DNA of 64,000 nt from Flavobacteriales bacterium. Its GTDB lineage: Bacteria; Bacteroidota; Bacteroidia; Flavobacteriales_F; PHOS-HE28. Where the stretch lies: assembly GCA_023382455.1 (NCBI GenBank), contig JAHDVX010000003.1, forward strand, positions 23,497 to 87,496, given 5' to 3'. Under the pieces are notes generated by a model. The model saw only the letters and a program-made list of their open reading frames with translations. It was not told the DNA's origin and made no database searches. The translations under genes were made by a program, and so were the position numbers. This document shows positions 1-8,540 of this stretch, one piece after another (the stretch's first letter is position 1; each line of letters opens with the position of its first letter).

Positions 1-2325
1 GCCAAGGTGGGCAGCAGCCCCTTCCTGCTGATCCGTGAACTGCCCGAGAACATCGGCCTGCCCTGGACGAAGCTGCCGGACTACCTCAGCGTGGTCCCGC
101 AGTTCAAGGACGGCCGCGGCCTGAACCCGCTGCTGCAGAATTATTGGATGACCATCCACCCCCCTGTCCTCTTCTTGGGCTTTGCCAGCACGTTGGTGCC
201 CTTCGCCTACGCCATCGGGGGGCTGTGGACGCGCCGGCTGAAGCAGTGGATGGAACCGGCCCTGCCGTGGACCTTCTTCAGCATTGGGGTCCTGGGCACC
301 GGCATCCTGCTAGGCGGCGCCTGGGCCTATGAGGCGTTGAGTTTCGGAGGGTTCTGGGCATGGGACCCCGTGGAGAATTCTTCCCTGGTACCCTGGATCA
401 CCTTGGTGGGCGCCGGGCACCTGATGCTGATCAACAAGCGGAAGGACACCTCGCTCTTCACCACCTTCTTCTTCGCGCTCATCACCTTCCTGCTGGTGCT
501 GTACAGCACCTTCCTCACGCGCAGCGGCGTGCTGGGCGATACCAGCGTGCACAGCTTCACGGGCGAGGGCATGATGGCGGGCCTGCTCCTGTTCATGCTC
601 ACGTTCGTGGCCATGTCCGTGGCCGCCCTCAACCAGCACCGCACGGACCGCCTGTTCTACCTGGGCCTGTCGCTGGTGATCCTGGTGCTGGGCACCACGC
701 TGCAAGTGCAGGTGCCGGCCATCCTGCTGTTCGGCGTGGTCAGCACCGTGATGATGGTGACGGCCTACCGCAAGGGCGGGTTCCATCGCGCGGAGGAAGA
801 AGAACTGCTCAGCCGCGAGTTCTGGCTCTTCATCGGCTCTCTGGTGCTGATGCTCAGCGCGGCCCAGATCACCTTCAGCACCTCCATGCCCGTGTTCAAC
901 CTGTTGCTGGCCCCCTTCAAGGGCACCTTCGAAAGCCTGCACGAGGCCACCGGCTGGGGTTGGGCGCACGACCTGGCACAGGCCAAGCTGGCCCCGCCCG
1001 TGGAGGCCAAGGCACACTACAACAAGTGGCAGATCCCCTTCGCCTTCATCGTGTCCATACTGGTGGCCATCGGGCAATACCTGCGCTACAAGAAGACCGA
1101 CCGGGCGAAGTTCTTCCGGGAGCTTCGGCTCTCCTTCATCGCGGCCGTGGTGCTCACCGCCCTGTGCGTCTGGTGGCTGGATTACCGCCTGGTGGAGATC
1201 AACCTCATCGCCCTGCTCTTCGCCACCTGGTTCGCCGTGCTGGCCAACCTGTTCTACATCCCGGCGATCCTCAAGGGCCGCTTGGCCAACGCCGGCCCCT
1301 CCATCGCCCATGCGGGTTTCGCACTGCTGCTGCTGGGGGCATTGATCAGCATGAGCCGCGAGCAGAAGATCAGCCGCAACACCTCCGGGCCGGTGCTGAG
1401 CTACCTCAACGAGGACTTCAATGATGCGCAGGACATGCTGCTCTACCTGGGCGACACCGTGCCCGTGGGCGAGTTCTACGTGCACTTCCGAGGCAAACAC
1501 CAGGAAGGTGTGAACCTGCATTACGACATGGACTACTTCAGCGCCGAGCCCAGCCGCTACCGGGCCGGCGACACGGTGCGCGTGCGCAGCATGCTCTTCG
1601 TTGCCAAGGACGACCACGTCGCCGGCGACCAGTTCCTGCCCGACCAGCCCGCACACTGGACACCGCTGGAGACCTTCAATCGCAGGGAACTATGGCGGGC
1701 CAAGGATTGGAGCGCCACCAGCCCCGGCCCCAAGCAGTTTGCCCTGGCCCCCATGGTGCAGCTCAACCCGCGCTTCGGCAACGTGGCCGAGCCGAGCACC
1801 AAGCATTGGGTGGAACGCGACCTCTACACGCACATCCGCTATGCCAAACTGGACTCGGCTTCCGACGGATACATGCCGGCGCGCCTCTATGAGAAGAACG
1901 TCGGGGACACCATCGTCACGCCCCTGTGCATGATCGTGCTGGACAGCGTGCGCACCGTGCGCGACAGCGTCACCATCGCGCGGCTGGGCCCCGACTTCAC
2001 CGTGTACGTGCTGGACATGCGCGTACGCGACCTTTACGATGAGCACCGCTGGTTCACCGCCAGTTCGGTGGCCATCTACCACAACGGCGAGAACGTGGGC
2101 AGCAAGGGCTTCGAGATCCCGGACCTGGACGTGAAATTCGACCTGGCGTCGGTGAAGGGCAACCAGGTGGGCCTGAACGTAAGCGAGCGCGAGTTCGTGA
2201 TCATGCAAGCGATCATGTTCCCGGGCATCAACATCCTGTGGATTGGTTGCATCCTGATGGCGGCGGGCTCCTTCATGGCCGTGCGCCAGCGCTCGCGGAC
2301 CCGGCGGAAGCCGAAAGCCGCCTAG
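1..2325 (+). CDS. ccmF: Cytochrome c biogenesis protein, CcmF/CcsA type (5' end missing)
   Basis: Membrane haem-handling protein of the CcmF/CcsA superfamily, which presents haem to apocytochrome c on the outer side of the inner membrane. The tryptophan-rich WWD-type motif is visible (GGFWAWDPVENSSLVPW, about residues 114-130 counted from a GTG at 7), as is the preceding HPPVLFLG segment. Many hydrophobic spans follow, then a large soluble region (about residues 450-730) and a final transmembrane helix before the stop. CcmF-family proteins carry roughly 140 more residues before the GRGLNPLLQ segment, so the gene begins upstream of the window and the GTG at 7 is not a real start. Bacteroidota versions usually have a long periplasmic insert, as here. 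It is followed after 68 bases by the DUF2520 gene on the same strand. Confidence 0.9.
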   Translation, partial: AKVGSSPFLLIRELPENIGLPWTKLPDYLSVVPQFKDGRGLNPLLQNYWMTIHPPVLFLGFASTLVPFAYAIGGLWTRRLKQWMEPALPWTFFSIGVLGTGILLGGAWAYEALSFGGFWAWDPVENSSLVPWITLVGAGHLMLINKRKDTSLFTTFFFALITFLLVLYSTFLTRSGVLGDTSVHSFTGEGMMAGLLLFMLTFVAMSVAALNQHRTDRLFYLGLSLVILVLGTTLQVQVPAILLFGVVSTVMMVTAYRKGGFHRAEEEELLSREFWLFIGSLVLMLSAAQITFSTSMPVFNLLLAPFKGTFESLHEATGWGWAHDLAQAKLAPPVEAKAHYNKWQIPFAFIVSILVAIGQYLRYKKTDRAKFFRELRLSFIAAVVLTALCVWWLDYRLVEINLIALLFATWFAVLANLFYIPAILKGRLANAGPSIAHAGFALLLLGALISMSREQKISRNTSGPVLSYLNEDFNDAQDMLLYLGDTVPVGEFYVHFRGKHQEGVNLHYDMDYFSAEPSRYRAGDTVRVRSMLFVAKDDHVAGDQFLPDQPAHWTPLETFNRRELWRAKDWSATSPGPKQFALAPMVQLNPRFGNVAEPSTKHWVERDLYTHIRYAKLDSASDGYMPARLYEKNVGDTIVTPLCMIVLDSVRTVRDSVTIARLGPDFTVYVLDMRVRDLYDEHRWFTASSVAIYHNGENVGSKGFEIPDLDVKFDLASVKGNQVGLNVSEREFVIMQAIMFPGINILWIGCILMAAGSFMAVRQRSRTRRKPKAA

Positions 2326-2393
2326 GCCCCGCCCTTCCTACGCCCGGTGCACGTTGCATCGCACCCGGCCGATCCGTGCGATCTTCGCGCACC

Positions 2394-3173
2394 ATGCCCT
2401 CCGTTCTGCTGATCGGAAACGGCCGTCTGGCCTCCCATCTGGGCCATGCCTTGTTGCGGGCCGGCCATCCGGTCGCGGGTGTCGCAGGGCGAAACCTGGG
2501 GAACGCGGCACGCTTGGCCAATGACCTGGGTTGCCCGGCTTTCAGCCTGGACGGGCCACTGCCTGGCACGGACCTGCGGATGCTGGCCGTGAGCGATGAC
2601 GCCATCGGCGAGGTGGCGGCGCGGCTCCCGGACGACGGTACGCCCTTGGTGCACCTGAGCGGCTCCAAGCCGTTGGATCTCCTGGGCCGTCATGGTCGGC
2701 GCGGAGTGCTTTGGCCCATTCACAGCTTCAGCCCGGGCATCCCGGCGGACTTTTCCGCCATCCCCCTGGTGATCGATGCGGATGACGCGGGCACCTTGGC
2801 CCTGCTGGATTCCTTGGCGAAGCGGCTATCGGCCCGGGTGGAGCACCTGCCCTTCCCGCAACGGCAGCAGCTTCATTTGTGCGCCGTGCTGGCCTCCAAC
2901 TTCCCTGTTTTCCTGTTGCGCGAATCGGAGCGGTTGCTGCAACAGCACGGCATCGACCCCGGCTTGGTGCACCCCCTGTGGAAGGCCGCCGCGGAAAAGG
3001 CCTTGCAGGGAGCGGACGGCGCGGTGACCGGCCCGGCCCGCCGGGGCGACCGGGGCACCATGGAGGCCCACCTGCGGCTTCTGGCCAATGAACCCGAACT
3101 TCGCCGCGCTTATGAGGCGATCAGCGACCTGATCCTGCACACCTATCATCCTTCCTCCCGTGGCGACCATTGA
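2394..3173 (+). CDS. Rossmann-like and DUF2520 domain-containing protein
   Basis: A 259-residue protein with an N-terminal Rossmann dinucleotide-binding fold, shown by LLIGNGRLASHLGHAL near residue 4 (GxG type), and a C-terminal helical DUF2520 region. Members of this family resemble NADP-dependent F420 oxidoreductase/ketopantoate-reductase-like proteins; the substrate is unknown. The ATG at 2394 fits because the protein starts directly with the glycine-rich strand, while the longer reading frame from 2238 overlaps the upstream gene. The 3' end overlaps the start of the KdsC-like gene by 14 bases, so the two are probably co-translated. The order DUF2520, KdsC-like, UbiA, Maf is a familiar Bacteroidota arrangement. 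Confidence 0.85.
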   Translation: MPSVLLIGNGRLASHLGHALLRAGHPVAGVAGRNLGNAARLANDLGCPAFSLDGPLPGTDLRMLAVSDDAIGEVAARLPDDGTPLVHLSGSKPLDLLGRHGRRGVLWPIHSFSPGIPADFSAIPLVIDADDAGTLALLDSLAKRLSARVEHLPFPQRQQLHLCAVLASNFPVFLLRESERLLQQHGIDPGLVHPLWKAAAEKALQGADGAVTGPARRGDRGTMEAHLRLLANEPELRRAYEAISDLILHTYHPSSRGDH

Positions 3174-3690
3174 CAAGACCTACAAGGAGCTCCTGGCCGG
3201 TATCCGCACCTTCCTGTTCGATGTGGACGGCGTTTTCACCACCGGCCATGTGCTGCTGCACCCGGACATGGACCCGGTGCGCACCTTCTACACCCGCGAT
3301 GCCTACGCCGTGCAGCATGCGCTGAAGGAGGGCTTGCGCATCATCGTCATTTCCGGCGGAGTGTCCGACGGGGTGGCCCAAAGCCTGGCACGCCTCGGCG
3401 TGATGGAGTTCCATTGTTCGGTGGCGGACAAGAACACGAAGCTGGACGAGCTGGTGGCCGGTGGCCTGGACCTGCGGACGGCGGCCTATATGGGTGACGA
3501 CATCCCGGACCTGCGCGTGATGCAACGCGTGGGACTGCCCTGCTGCCCCGCCGATGCGGCCGAGGAGGTGAAGGCCATCAGCCGGTACGTCTCGCGCTTC
3601 CCGGGTGGCGGCGGATGCGTGCGCGACCTGCTGGAACAAGCCATGAAGGTGCAGGGCAAATGGCTCACCGAGAAAGCCCACCACTGGTAG
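3160..3690 (+). CDS. kdsC: KdsC-like HAD phosphatase (KDO-8-phosphate phosphatase family)
   Basis: A 176-residue haloacid dehalogenase protein without a cap domain. Motif I is FDVDGVFT (about residues 20-27), motif II is SGGVSDG near residue 65, and motif IV is MGDDIPDL near residue 111. The glycine-rich tail (FPGGGGCVRDL) matches the KdsC type, which removes phosphate from 3-deoxy-D-manno-octulosonate 8-phosphate for lipopolysaccharide core synthesis. The GTG start at 3160 is inside the end of the DUF2520 gene; no ATG upstream of motif I fits. Only 1 base separates the stop from the UbiA gene. Some homologues act on other sugar phosphates, so the substrate is by family. Confidence 0.85.
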   Translation: MATIDKTYKELLAGIRTFLFDVDGVFTTGHVLLHPDMDPVRTFYTRDAYAVQHALKEGLRIIVISGGVSDGVAQSLARLGVMEFHCSVADKNTKLDELVAGGLDLRTAAYMGDDIPDLRVMQRVGLPCCPADAAEEVKAISRYVSRFPGGGGCVRDLLEQAMKVQGKWLTEKAHHW

Positions 3691-3691
3691 C

Positions 3692-4723
3692 ATGCTGGCC
3701 TTCCTGCGGCTCACCCGCCCGCTCAACCTCTTGATCATCGTGTTCACCATGGTGGCCATGCGCTACGGCGTGGTGCGCGGCTTCCTGGCGGAAAGCACCA
3801 CCGAGCTGCAGGCCTTGGCGCCGGACCCGGCCGTGGCCATCTTCGAGGCGGTGCCGGCCAACACATTCGTACAACCGTTCCCGGCGCTGCTGTTTTGGCT
3901 GCTGGTGCTCAGCACGGTGCTGATCGCTGCGGGCGGCAATGTGATCAACGACTATTTCGACACGCGCATCGACCGGGTGAACAAGCCCGGAGCAGTGATC
4001 GTGGGGCGCAGCGTGAAGAGGCGTGTGGCCATGATGGGTCACGTGGTGCTCACCGCCGCCGGCGTGCTGCTGGGGGCTTTGGTGGCGTGGCGCAGCGGGC
4101 GGCTGGTGCTGGTGCTGATCCCCTTGTTCGCAGCCGGGGCCCTGTGGGCCTACAGCACGCGCCTGAAGCGGACCTTCCTGGTGAGCAACGGGCTGGTGGC
4201 CTTGCTGGTGGCCATGGTGCCGCTCTCCGTGGGCCTGTACGAGATTCCGGCGCTGATGGACCGGTACGGCGGGCGGGCGGAAGGCGTGGCGTTCACCGGT
4301 GAGCCGGTGGAGATCGTCTTCGGGTTCCAGGGCCTTTGGGCGTGGATCCTGGGCTTCTCCCTCTTCGCCTTCCTGACCACGCTGGTACGGGAGATCCAGA
4401 AGGACATGGCGGACATCCGCGGGGACCGTGAGGACGGTTGCCGCACCATCCCCATCGTAATGGGTATTCCGTGGGCCAAGGCCATTTCGCTCCTGTACCT
4501 GGGCATTGCCATCGTGGCGCTGTTGCTGGTGCGCGCCAGTTTCCTCACCGACCGCTTCTCCTACTGGTACATCGGCGCGGGCCTGGTGATCCCGCTCCTG
4601 CTCTCGGCCGGGTTCACCTACGGCGCATCCTCGCGGCAGGGCTTCATCACGGCGGGCAACATCCTGAAACTGGCCATGGCCATCGCGGTGGCGTTCGCCT
4701 TCTTCATCCGCCAAACCCTATGA
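3692..4723 (+). CDS. UbiA-family prenyltransferase, geranylgeranylglycerol-phosphate geranylgeranyltransferase-like
   Basis: A 343-residue polytopic membrane protein. The first aspartate-rich motif NVINDYFDTRID lies at residues 83-94 and the second, DMADIRGDREDG, near residue 234; both bind the Mg-diphosphate of the prenyl donor. Bacteroidota homologues are usually annotated as geranylgeranylglycerol-phosphate geranylgeranyltransferase because they resemble the archaeal ether-lipid enzyme, but the true acceptor could be another aromatic or polyol substrate. The gene follows the KdsC-like gene after 1 base, and its TGA overlaps the ATG of maf in an ATGA junction, so it is inside an operon. Confidence 0.82.
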   Translation: MLAFLRLTRPLNLLIIVFTMVAMRYGVVRGFLAESTTELQALAPDPAVAIFEAVPANTFVQPFPALLFWLLVLSTVLIAAGGNVINDYFDTRIDRVNKPGAVIVGRSVKRRVAMMGHVVLTAAGVLLGALVAWRSGRLVLVLIPLFAAGALWAYSTRLKRTFLVSNGLVALLVAMVPLSVGLYEIPALMDRYGGRAEGVAFTGEPVEIVFGFQGLWAWILGFSLFAFLTTLVREIQKDMADIRGDREDGCRTIPIVMGIPWAKAISLLYLGIAIVALLLVRASFLTDRFSYWYIGAGLVIPLLLSAGFTYGASSRQGFITAGNILKLAMAIAVAFAFFIRQTL

Positions 4724-5322
4724 GCATCCCTCCGCCGATCCATCCCTGGAGGCTTGTCCTGGCATCCGCCTCTCCCCGCCGCAGACACCTGCTGCACGGC
4801 CTCGACCTGCCGGTGGAGATCACCCGTGTAGACATCGATGAGACCCCGCCGCCGGGCATGCCGCCCGAGGAGGTGGCAGAGCACCTGGCCCGCATGAAGG
4901 CCGGGGCGTGGACCGGCCAGTTGGCGGAAGACCAGGTCCTGGTGACCGCCGACACCACGGTGATCGTGCAAGGCACCTTGCTCAACAAGCCCGAGGATGC
5001 TGAGGATGCGGCCCGGATGCTCGGCATGCTGGCCGGCCGGGAACACCTGGTGGTCACCGGCGTTTGCCTGCGCACCTCGCGTGAGCTGCGGTCCTTCAGC
5101 GATACCGCCCGGGTCCGGTTCCGGCCACTCGCCCCGGAGGAGACCGCCTACTATGTGGAACGCTACTCACCGCTGGACAAGGCCGGTGCCTACGGCGTCC
5201 AGGACTGGATCGGCTACACGGCCGTGGAGCACATCGATGGCAGCTTCTACACGGTGATGGGCCTGCCCTTGCACCGGGTGTATGCCGCCTTGAAGGAGCT
5301 TGATCCCGCGTTGCGCCGATAA
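4720..5322 (+). CDS. maf: Maf-family nucleotide pyrophosphatase
   Basis: A 200-residue protein of the Maf/septum formation inhibitor family, which hydrolyses non-canonical or modified nucleoside triphosphates. The hallmark LASASPRRRHLL is at about residues 10-21, with the typical internal VTADTTVIV and LDKAGAYGVQDW segments (about residues 73 and 155). The ATG at 4720 overlaps the stop of the prenyltransferase gene (ATGA). It is the last gene of the forward block; the next gene is convergent, with its stop 18 bases away. The active-site arginine/lysine set suggests a dTTP/UTP-type Maf, but specificity is not proven. Confidence 0.9.
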   Translation: MSIPPPIHPWRLVLASASPRRRHLLHGLDLPVEITRVDIDETPPPGMPPEEVAEHLARMKAGAWTGQLAEDQVLVTADTTVIVQGTLLNKPEDAEDAARMLGMLAGREHLVVTGVCLRTSRELRSFSDTARVRFRPLAPEETAYYVERYSPLDKAGAYGVQDWIGYTAVEHIDGSFYTVMGLPLHRVYAALKELDPALRR

Positions 5323-5339
5323 CCGCACGCCGCCCTCCC

Positions 5340-7736
5340 CTATCTCACCAAGGCCACGTGGCCGGTGAATTCGTGGCGCTCACCAAGCGTGTCCGTGATC
5401 TTCAGTTTCCACACGTAGATGCCCGACGGGTGGACGCCGCCGTCCCATCCCCGCTGCAGGTCCTCGGTGGCAAACAGTTGGGCACCCCAGCGGTCGAACA
5501 CCAGCATTTGGAATTCCTCGGGCGCCGATACCGAGGTGATGGGCCGGAAGAGGTCGTTGATCCCGTCGGCGTTGGGGGTGAAGGCATTCGGCAGGAAGAG
5601 CTGGAAGGGATCCTCCACGCAGATCACGGTGCTTACGGAATCGCGGCAGCCCAAGGCATTCATGGCCTCCAGCGTCACCGTGTAGCAATCCACCGCCGGG
5701 AAGGAGGACACCGGTGAGGCTTGCATGGAGGTGTCGCCCTGGCCGAAGGTCCAGAAGTATTGCGCGGCGTTGTGGCTGGTGTTGTAGAAGGCGACATCCG
5801 GTGCGTCGATCGTGGTGATGTGCGTGGAGGGAACGAAGCCGGCCACCGGGGAAGCCGTGATATCCGCCAGGTCGGGCACAGAGACGGTTCCCGCACAGCC
5901 GCCGTCATCAAAAACGGTCAGGGTGACGCTGAACAGTCCACCTTCGGCATAGCAGTGCTCCGGTGTTGGGGCCGTGTCGGACGTGCCGTCGCCGAAGTCC
6001 CAGAGGTAGCCGGCGGCATCGGGGGGATCAGGTTGGAAGCTGATGCAATGGGGCGAGCAGCCGCCAGGGTCCGAAAACGTGAAGGATGGAACGAACGCTG
6101 CGGCGACCTGCACCTGCATGCTGTCCGGCGGGGATGTGCAGCCGTTGGCATCCGTGGCCGTCACGGTGTAGAGCGTGGAAGCCTGCGGAGTGACCGCGGG
6201 TCCTTCCGGTGCCCAGGTGTACGTGTATCCCGGCACACCGCCCCCGGCCTGGGCCTGCATGATGAACGTGGTACCCGTGCAAACCACGGTGTCCGGCAGT
6301 GCGGCAACGGTCAGTGCCTCGGGCTCCTCCACGGTGACCGTCTGCTCCACCGTGCATCCGGAACCGTCGGAAACGGTGCAGGAATACGTACCCGCTGCGA
6401 GGCCGGTGATGGTGGCCGTGGTCCCGCCGACCGGCGACCAGGCGTAGGTGATCGGGGCTGTCCCGCCGGCTACTTCCGCCGTGGCGGTGCCGTCCGCGCC
6501 ACCTGCACAGGCCACATCGGTGTGGGCCATGGCCACGCTGAGGTTGTCGATGGACGGCTGCAAGGTGGCGGTGGCCGTGGCGGAGCAGCTGTTTGCGGCG
6601 GTGACGGTGACCGTGTAGTCTCCCGGCCCGGCATTGGCCAGGGTCTGCGTTGTGGCGCCGCCAGGCGACCAGACGTAGTTCACCGGCCCGGTTGCTCCGG
6701 TGACCTGGGCGGTGAGGCTGCCATTGTCCTGGCCGCAAGAAGGTTGGACCGTGGTGATGGCCACGCCGAGGATGCTGATGTCCTGCGTGGTGGTGGCCGT
6801 GGCGCCGCAGGCATCCGTGGCCGTGAGCGTCACGGTGTACGTGCCAGGCGCAGCATAGGTATGCGAAGGGTTCTCCTCTGCGGAGGTGTTCTGCGGGGAG
6901 CCGGGTTCGCCGAAATTCCAGGAGAAGAGGTGCGGGCAGGGCGTGGATCCGTTGAGGAAGCTGATGGTGGTGCCGTCGCAATCACCCGCGAATGTGGCCA
7001 CCACGGGATCGGACTCGCCGATGTGTATGTCGTCGATGGCGATGCCGTCGAAGTTGTTGCAGGTGCTGCCTGCGCCAAAGAAGAACCGGAAGCGCACGCT
7101 GGGTTCGTTGGCCAGGAAACCCAGGCAATGGCTGGCGGTGACCCACCCCTGGCTGCCGCCGCTGCCCAGGCACGAGCCCTGTGTGGCACCCACCCGCCCG
7201 CTCCAGCCGTGCTTCGGGTTGATCGTATTCGGCAAGTTGGTGATGTTGGCCGAGTTGAACCAGTGCGCCGTGTTGCAGTCCGCCGGCTCATTGTACCCGC
7301 CTACATTGGCATACGTAACGCCACCGTCGGTGGAGTACTGGAACGTCATGCCGTCATATTGCCGTTCCACTTCCCAGAAGATCTTGAAGGAGATGCGCGG
7401 GGCATTGAGCGTGGTGAAATCGAAACAGGGGCTTTCCAGCCAGGATCGCTCGTTGCTGTTGTAGTACGCACCCGTGAGCCCACCCACGCACCAACTCTTG
7501 CTTCCGCCGCCGGCGCTGTTGATCAACGGATGCGCCGGGGTGCCCCAGGTCCAGTCGCTGGCGGTGCCGCCGCTGGCCCACCCGGGTGCCGCCTCGAAGC
7601 CTTCATCGTACGGGAAGGTGCTGATGGGCGTGCCGCATTGGGCCGAGACCAAGCCCGCCGAGACCAAGCCACCAAGCAAGGCCACATGGGTAAGCAACGA
7701 AGCGGACAACGGGAGCGGCGGGCAGGGCGAAGCCAT
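5340..7736 (-). CDS. Large secreted surface protein with PKD and SprB-like repeats and a gliding-motility-type C-terminal domain
   Basis: A 798-residue extracellular protein. The start at 7736 gives MASPCPPLPLSASLL followed by a hydrophobic stretch and an Ala-Gln cleavage region, a good signal peptide; a longer start at 7799 is possible. The N-terminal third is a jelly-roll-like domain with many cysteines, aromatic residues and a GIAIDDIHIG ending. A PKD domain follows (LFSWNFGEPG..., HTYAAPGTYTVTLTATD), then SprB-like repeats ending in GDYTVTV and GTYSCTV, another PKD (YLWDFGDGTSD) and the C-terminal domain with FLPNAFTPNADGINDLFRP, the hallmark of gliding-associated T9SS cargo. Such proteins are exported by the type IX system and attached to the surface. 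Adhesin is the likely role; the ligand is unknown. Confidence 0.88.
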   Translation of the reverse strand: MASPCPPLPLSASLLTHVALLGGLVSAGLVSAQCGTPISTFPYDEGFEAAPGWASGGTASDWTWGTPAHPLINSAGGGSKSWCVGGLTGAYYNSNERSWLESPCFDFTTLNAPRISFKIFWEVERQYDGMTFQYSTDGGVTYANVGGYNEPADCNTAHWFNSANITNLPNTINPKHGWSGRVGATQGSCLGSGGSQGWVTASHCLGFLANEPSVRFRFFFGAGSTCNNFDGIAIDDIHIGESDPVVATFAGDCDGTTISFLNGSTPCPHLFSWNFGEPGSPQNTSAEENPSHTYAAPGTYTVTLTATDACGATATTTQDISILGVAITTVQPSCGQDNGSLTAQVTGATGPVNYVWSPGGATTQTLANAGPGDYTVTVTAANSCSATATATLQPSIDNLSVAMAHTDVACAGGADGTATAEVAGGTAPITYAWSPVGGTTATITGLAAGTYSCTVSDGSGCTVEQTVTVEEPEALTVAALPDTVVCTGTTFIMQAQAGGGVPGYTYTWAPEGPAVTPQASTLYTVTATDANGCTSPPDSMQVQVAAAFVPSFTFSDPGGCSPHCISFQPDPPDAAGYLWDFGDGTSDTAPTPEHCYAEGGLFSVTLTVFDDGGCAGTVSVPDLADITASPVAGFVPSTHITTIDAPDVAFYNTSHNAAQYFWTFGQGDTSMQASPVSSFPAVDCYTVTLEAMNALGCRDSVSTVICVEDPFQLFLPNAFTPNADGINDLFRPITSVSAPEEFQMLVFDRWGAQLFATEDLQRGWDGGVHPSGIYVWKLKITDTLGERHEFTGHVALVR

Positions 7737-7926
7737 CGAGGAATGGGACGCAAAGATCGGAAGGCCCGGCGCATGACGATAGTAGAAAAGCACCTTCATC
7801 CGGCCACGTGTTTCTTGCTTTACTGGCCAGTGGGCTTCGGTCTGGCCATGATCGGCCCTATTATTGCTCTGCCATCGGCGGCCCCAGCCCATCCACGGTC
7901 CAGGGCGGCCATAAAAACAACTACCC

Positions 7927-8535
7927 ATGAACCTGAGAAAGCTGCTTTTGCCCGTAGTGACCGTTGCCGCCACGGGGGTGGCCACCGCGCAGTTCGCCGT
8001 AAATCCGCAGGTCGGCATCAACTTCACCAACCTCACCAACAATAACTCCGTGTACACGTCCTCTGCGGCCTTGGGCTTTCAGCTGGGCGCGGACTTCCGG
8101 CTGGGCGACCGCCTGTACTTCCAGCCGGGTGCCTATTTCGGCAGGAGTGCCACCTACATCAAGTTCACCCCGCTGGACACCACCTTCATTGAAGACAACC
8201 TGATCCGGACCACGGCCAAGGTGAAGGCGCTGCTCGGCTACAACCTGGTCCACGGCGACGGCTTCAAGCTGCGCGTGAACGTCGGCCCCACGTATGAGGC
8301 GTTGCTGAGCGTGGACAGCAAGGATGACAAGATCGACTTCAACAAGAAGGATTACAACGGGGGTTCCTTCAATATGGACGCAGGCTTAGGCGTGGACCTG
8401 TCGATCATCACCTTGGAAACAGGTGTGAGCTATGGGTTGAGCAATGCCTACAAGGATGAAGGCAAGCTGCTCCCGGACAGCAAGTATTTCACCTGGTATG
8501 CCACCTTGGGCGTGGTGATCGGTGGCAGCGACTAG
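7927..8535 (+). CDS. Outer-membrane beta-barrel protein (porin-like, OMP_b-brl_2 type)
   Basis: A 202-residue protein with a cleavable signal peptide (MNLRKLLLPVVTVAATGVATAQ, about 22 residues). The mature part alternates polar and hydrophobic residues with aromatic girdles typical of a small eight-stranded barrel (FQLGADFRLGDRLYFQPG, then SYGLSNAY near the end). It lies alone between two genes on the opposite strand: the upstream one is divergent at 7736 and the downstream one converges 5 bases after its stop. It resembles the PorT-like/OmpW-sized barrels common in Bacteroidota, but nothing in the sequence shows a specific cargo. Confidence 0.75.
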   Translation: MNLRKLLLPVVTVAATGVATAQFAVNPQVGINFTNLTNNNSVYTSSAALGFQLGADFRLGDRLYFQPGAYFGRSATYIKFTPLDTTFIEDNLIRTTAKVKALLGYNLVHGDGFKLRVNVGPTYEALLSVDSKDDKIDFNKKDYNGGSFNMDAGLGVDLSIITLETGVSYGLSNAYKDEGKLLPDSKYFTWYATLGVVIGGSD

Positions 8536-8540
8536 TCCGG

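Noticed and set aside
310..1656. A 448-codon minus-strand open frame across the CcmF-like gene
   Set aside because: His/Gln/Glu-rich shadow of a membrane protein gene with clear CcmF motifs on the plus strand.
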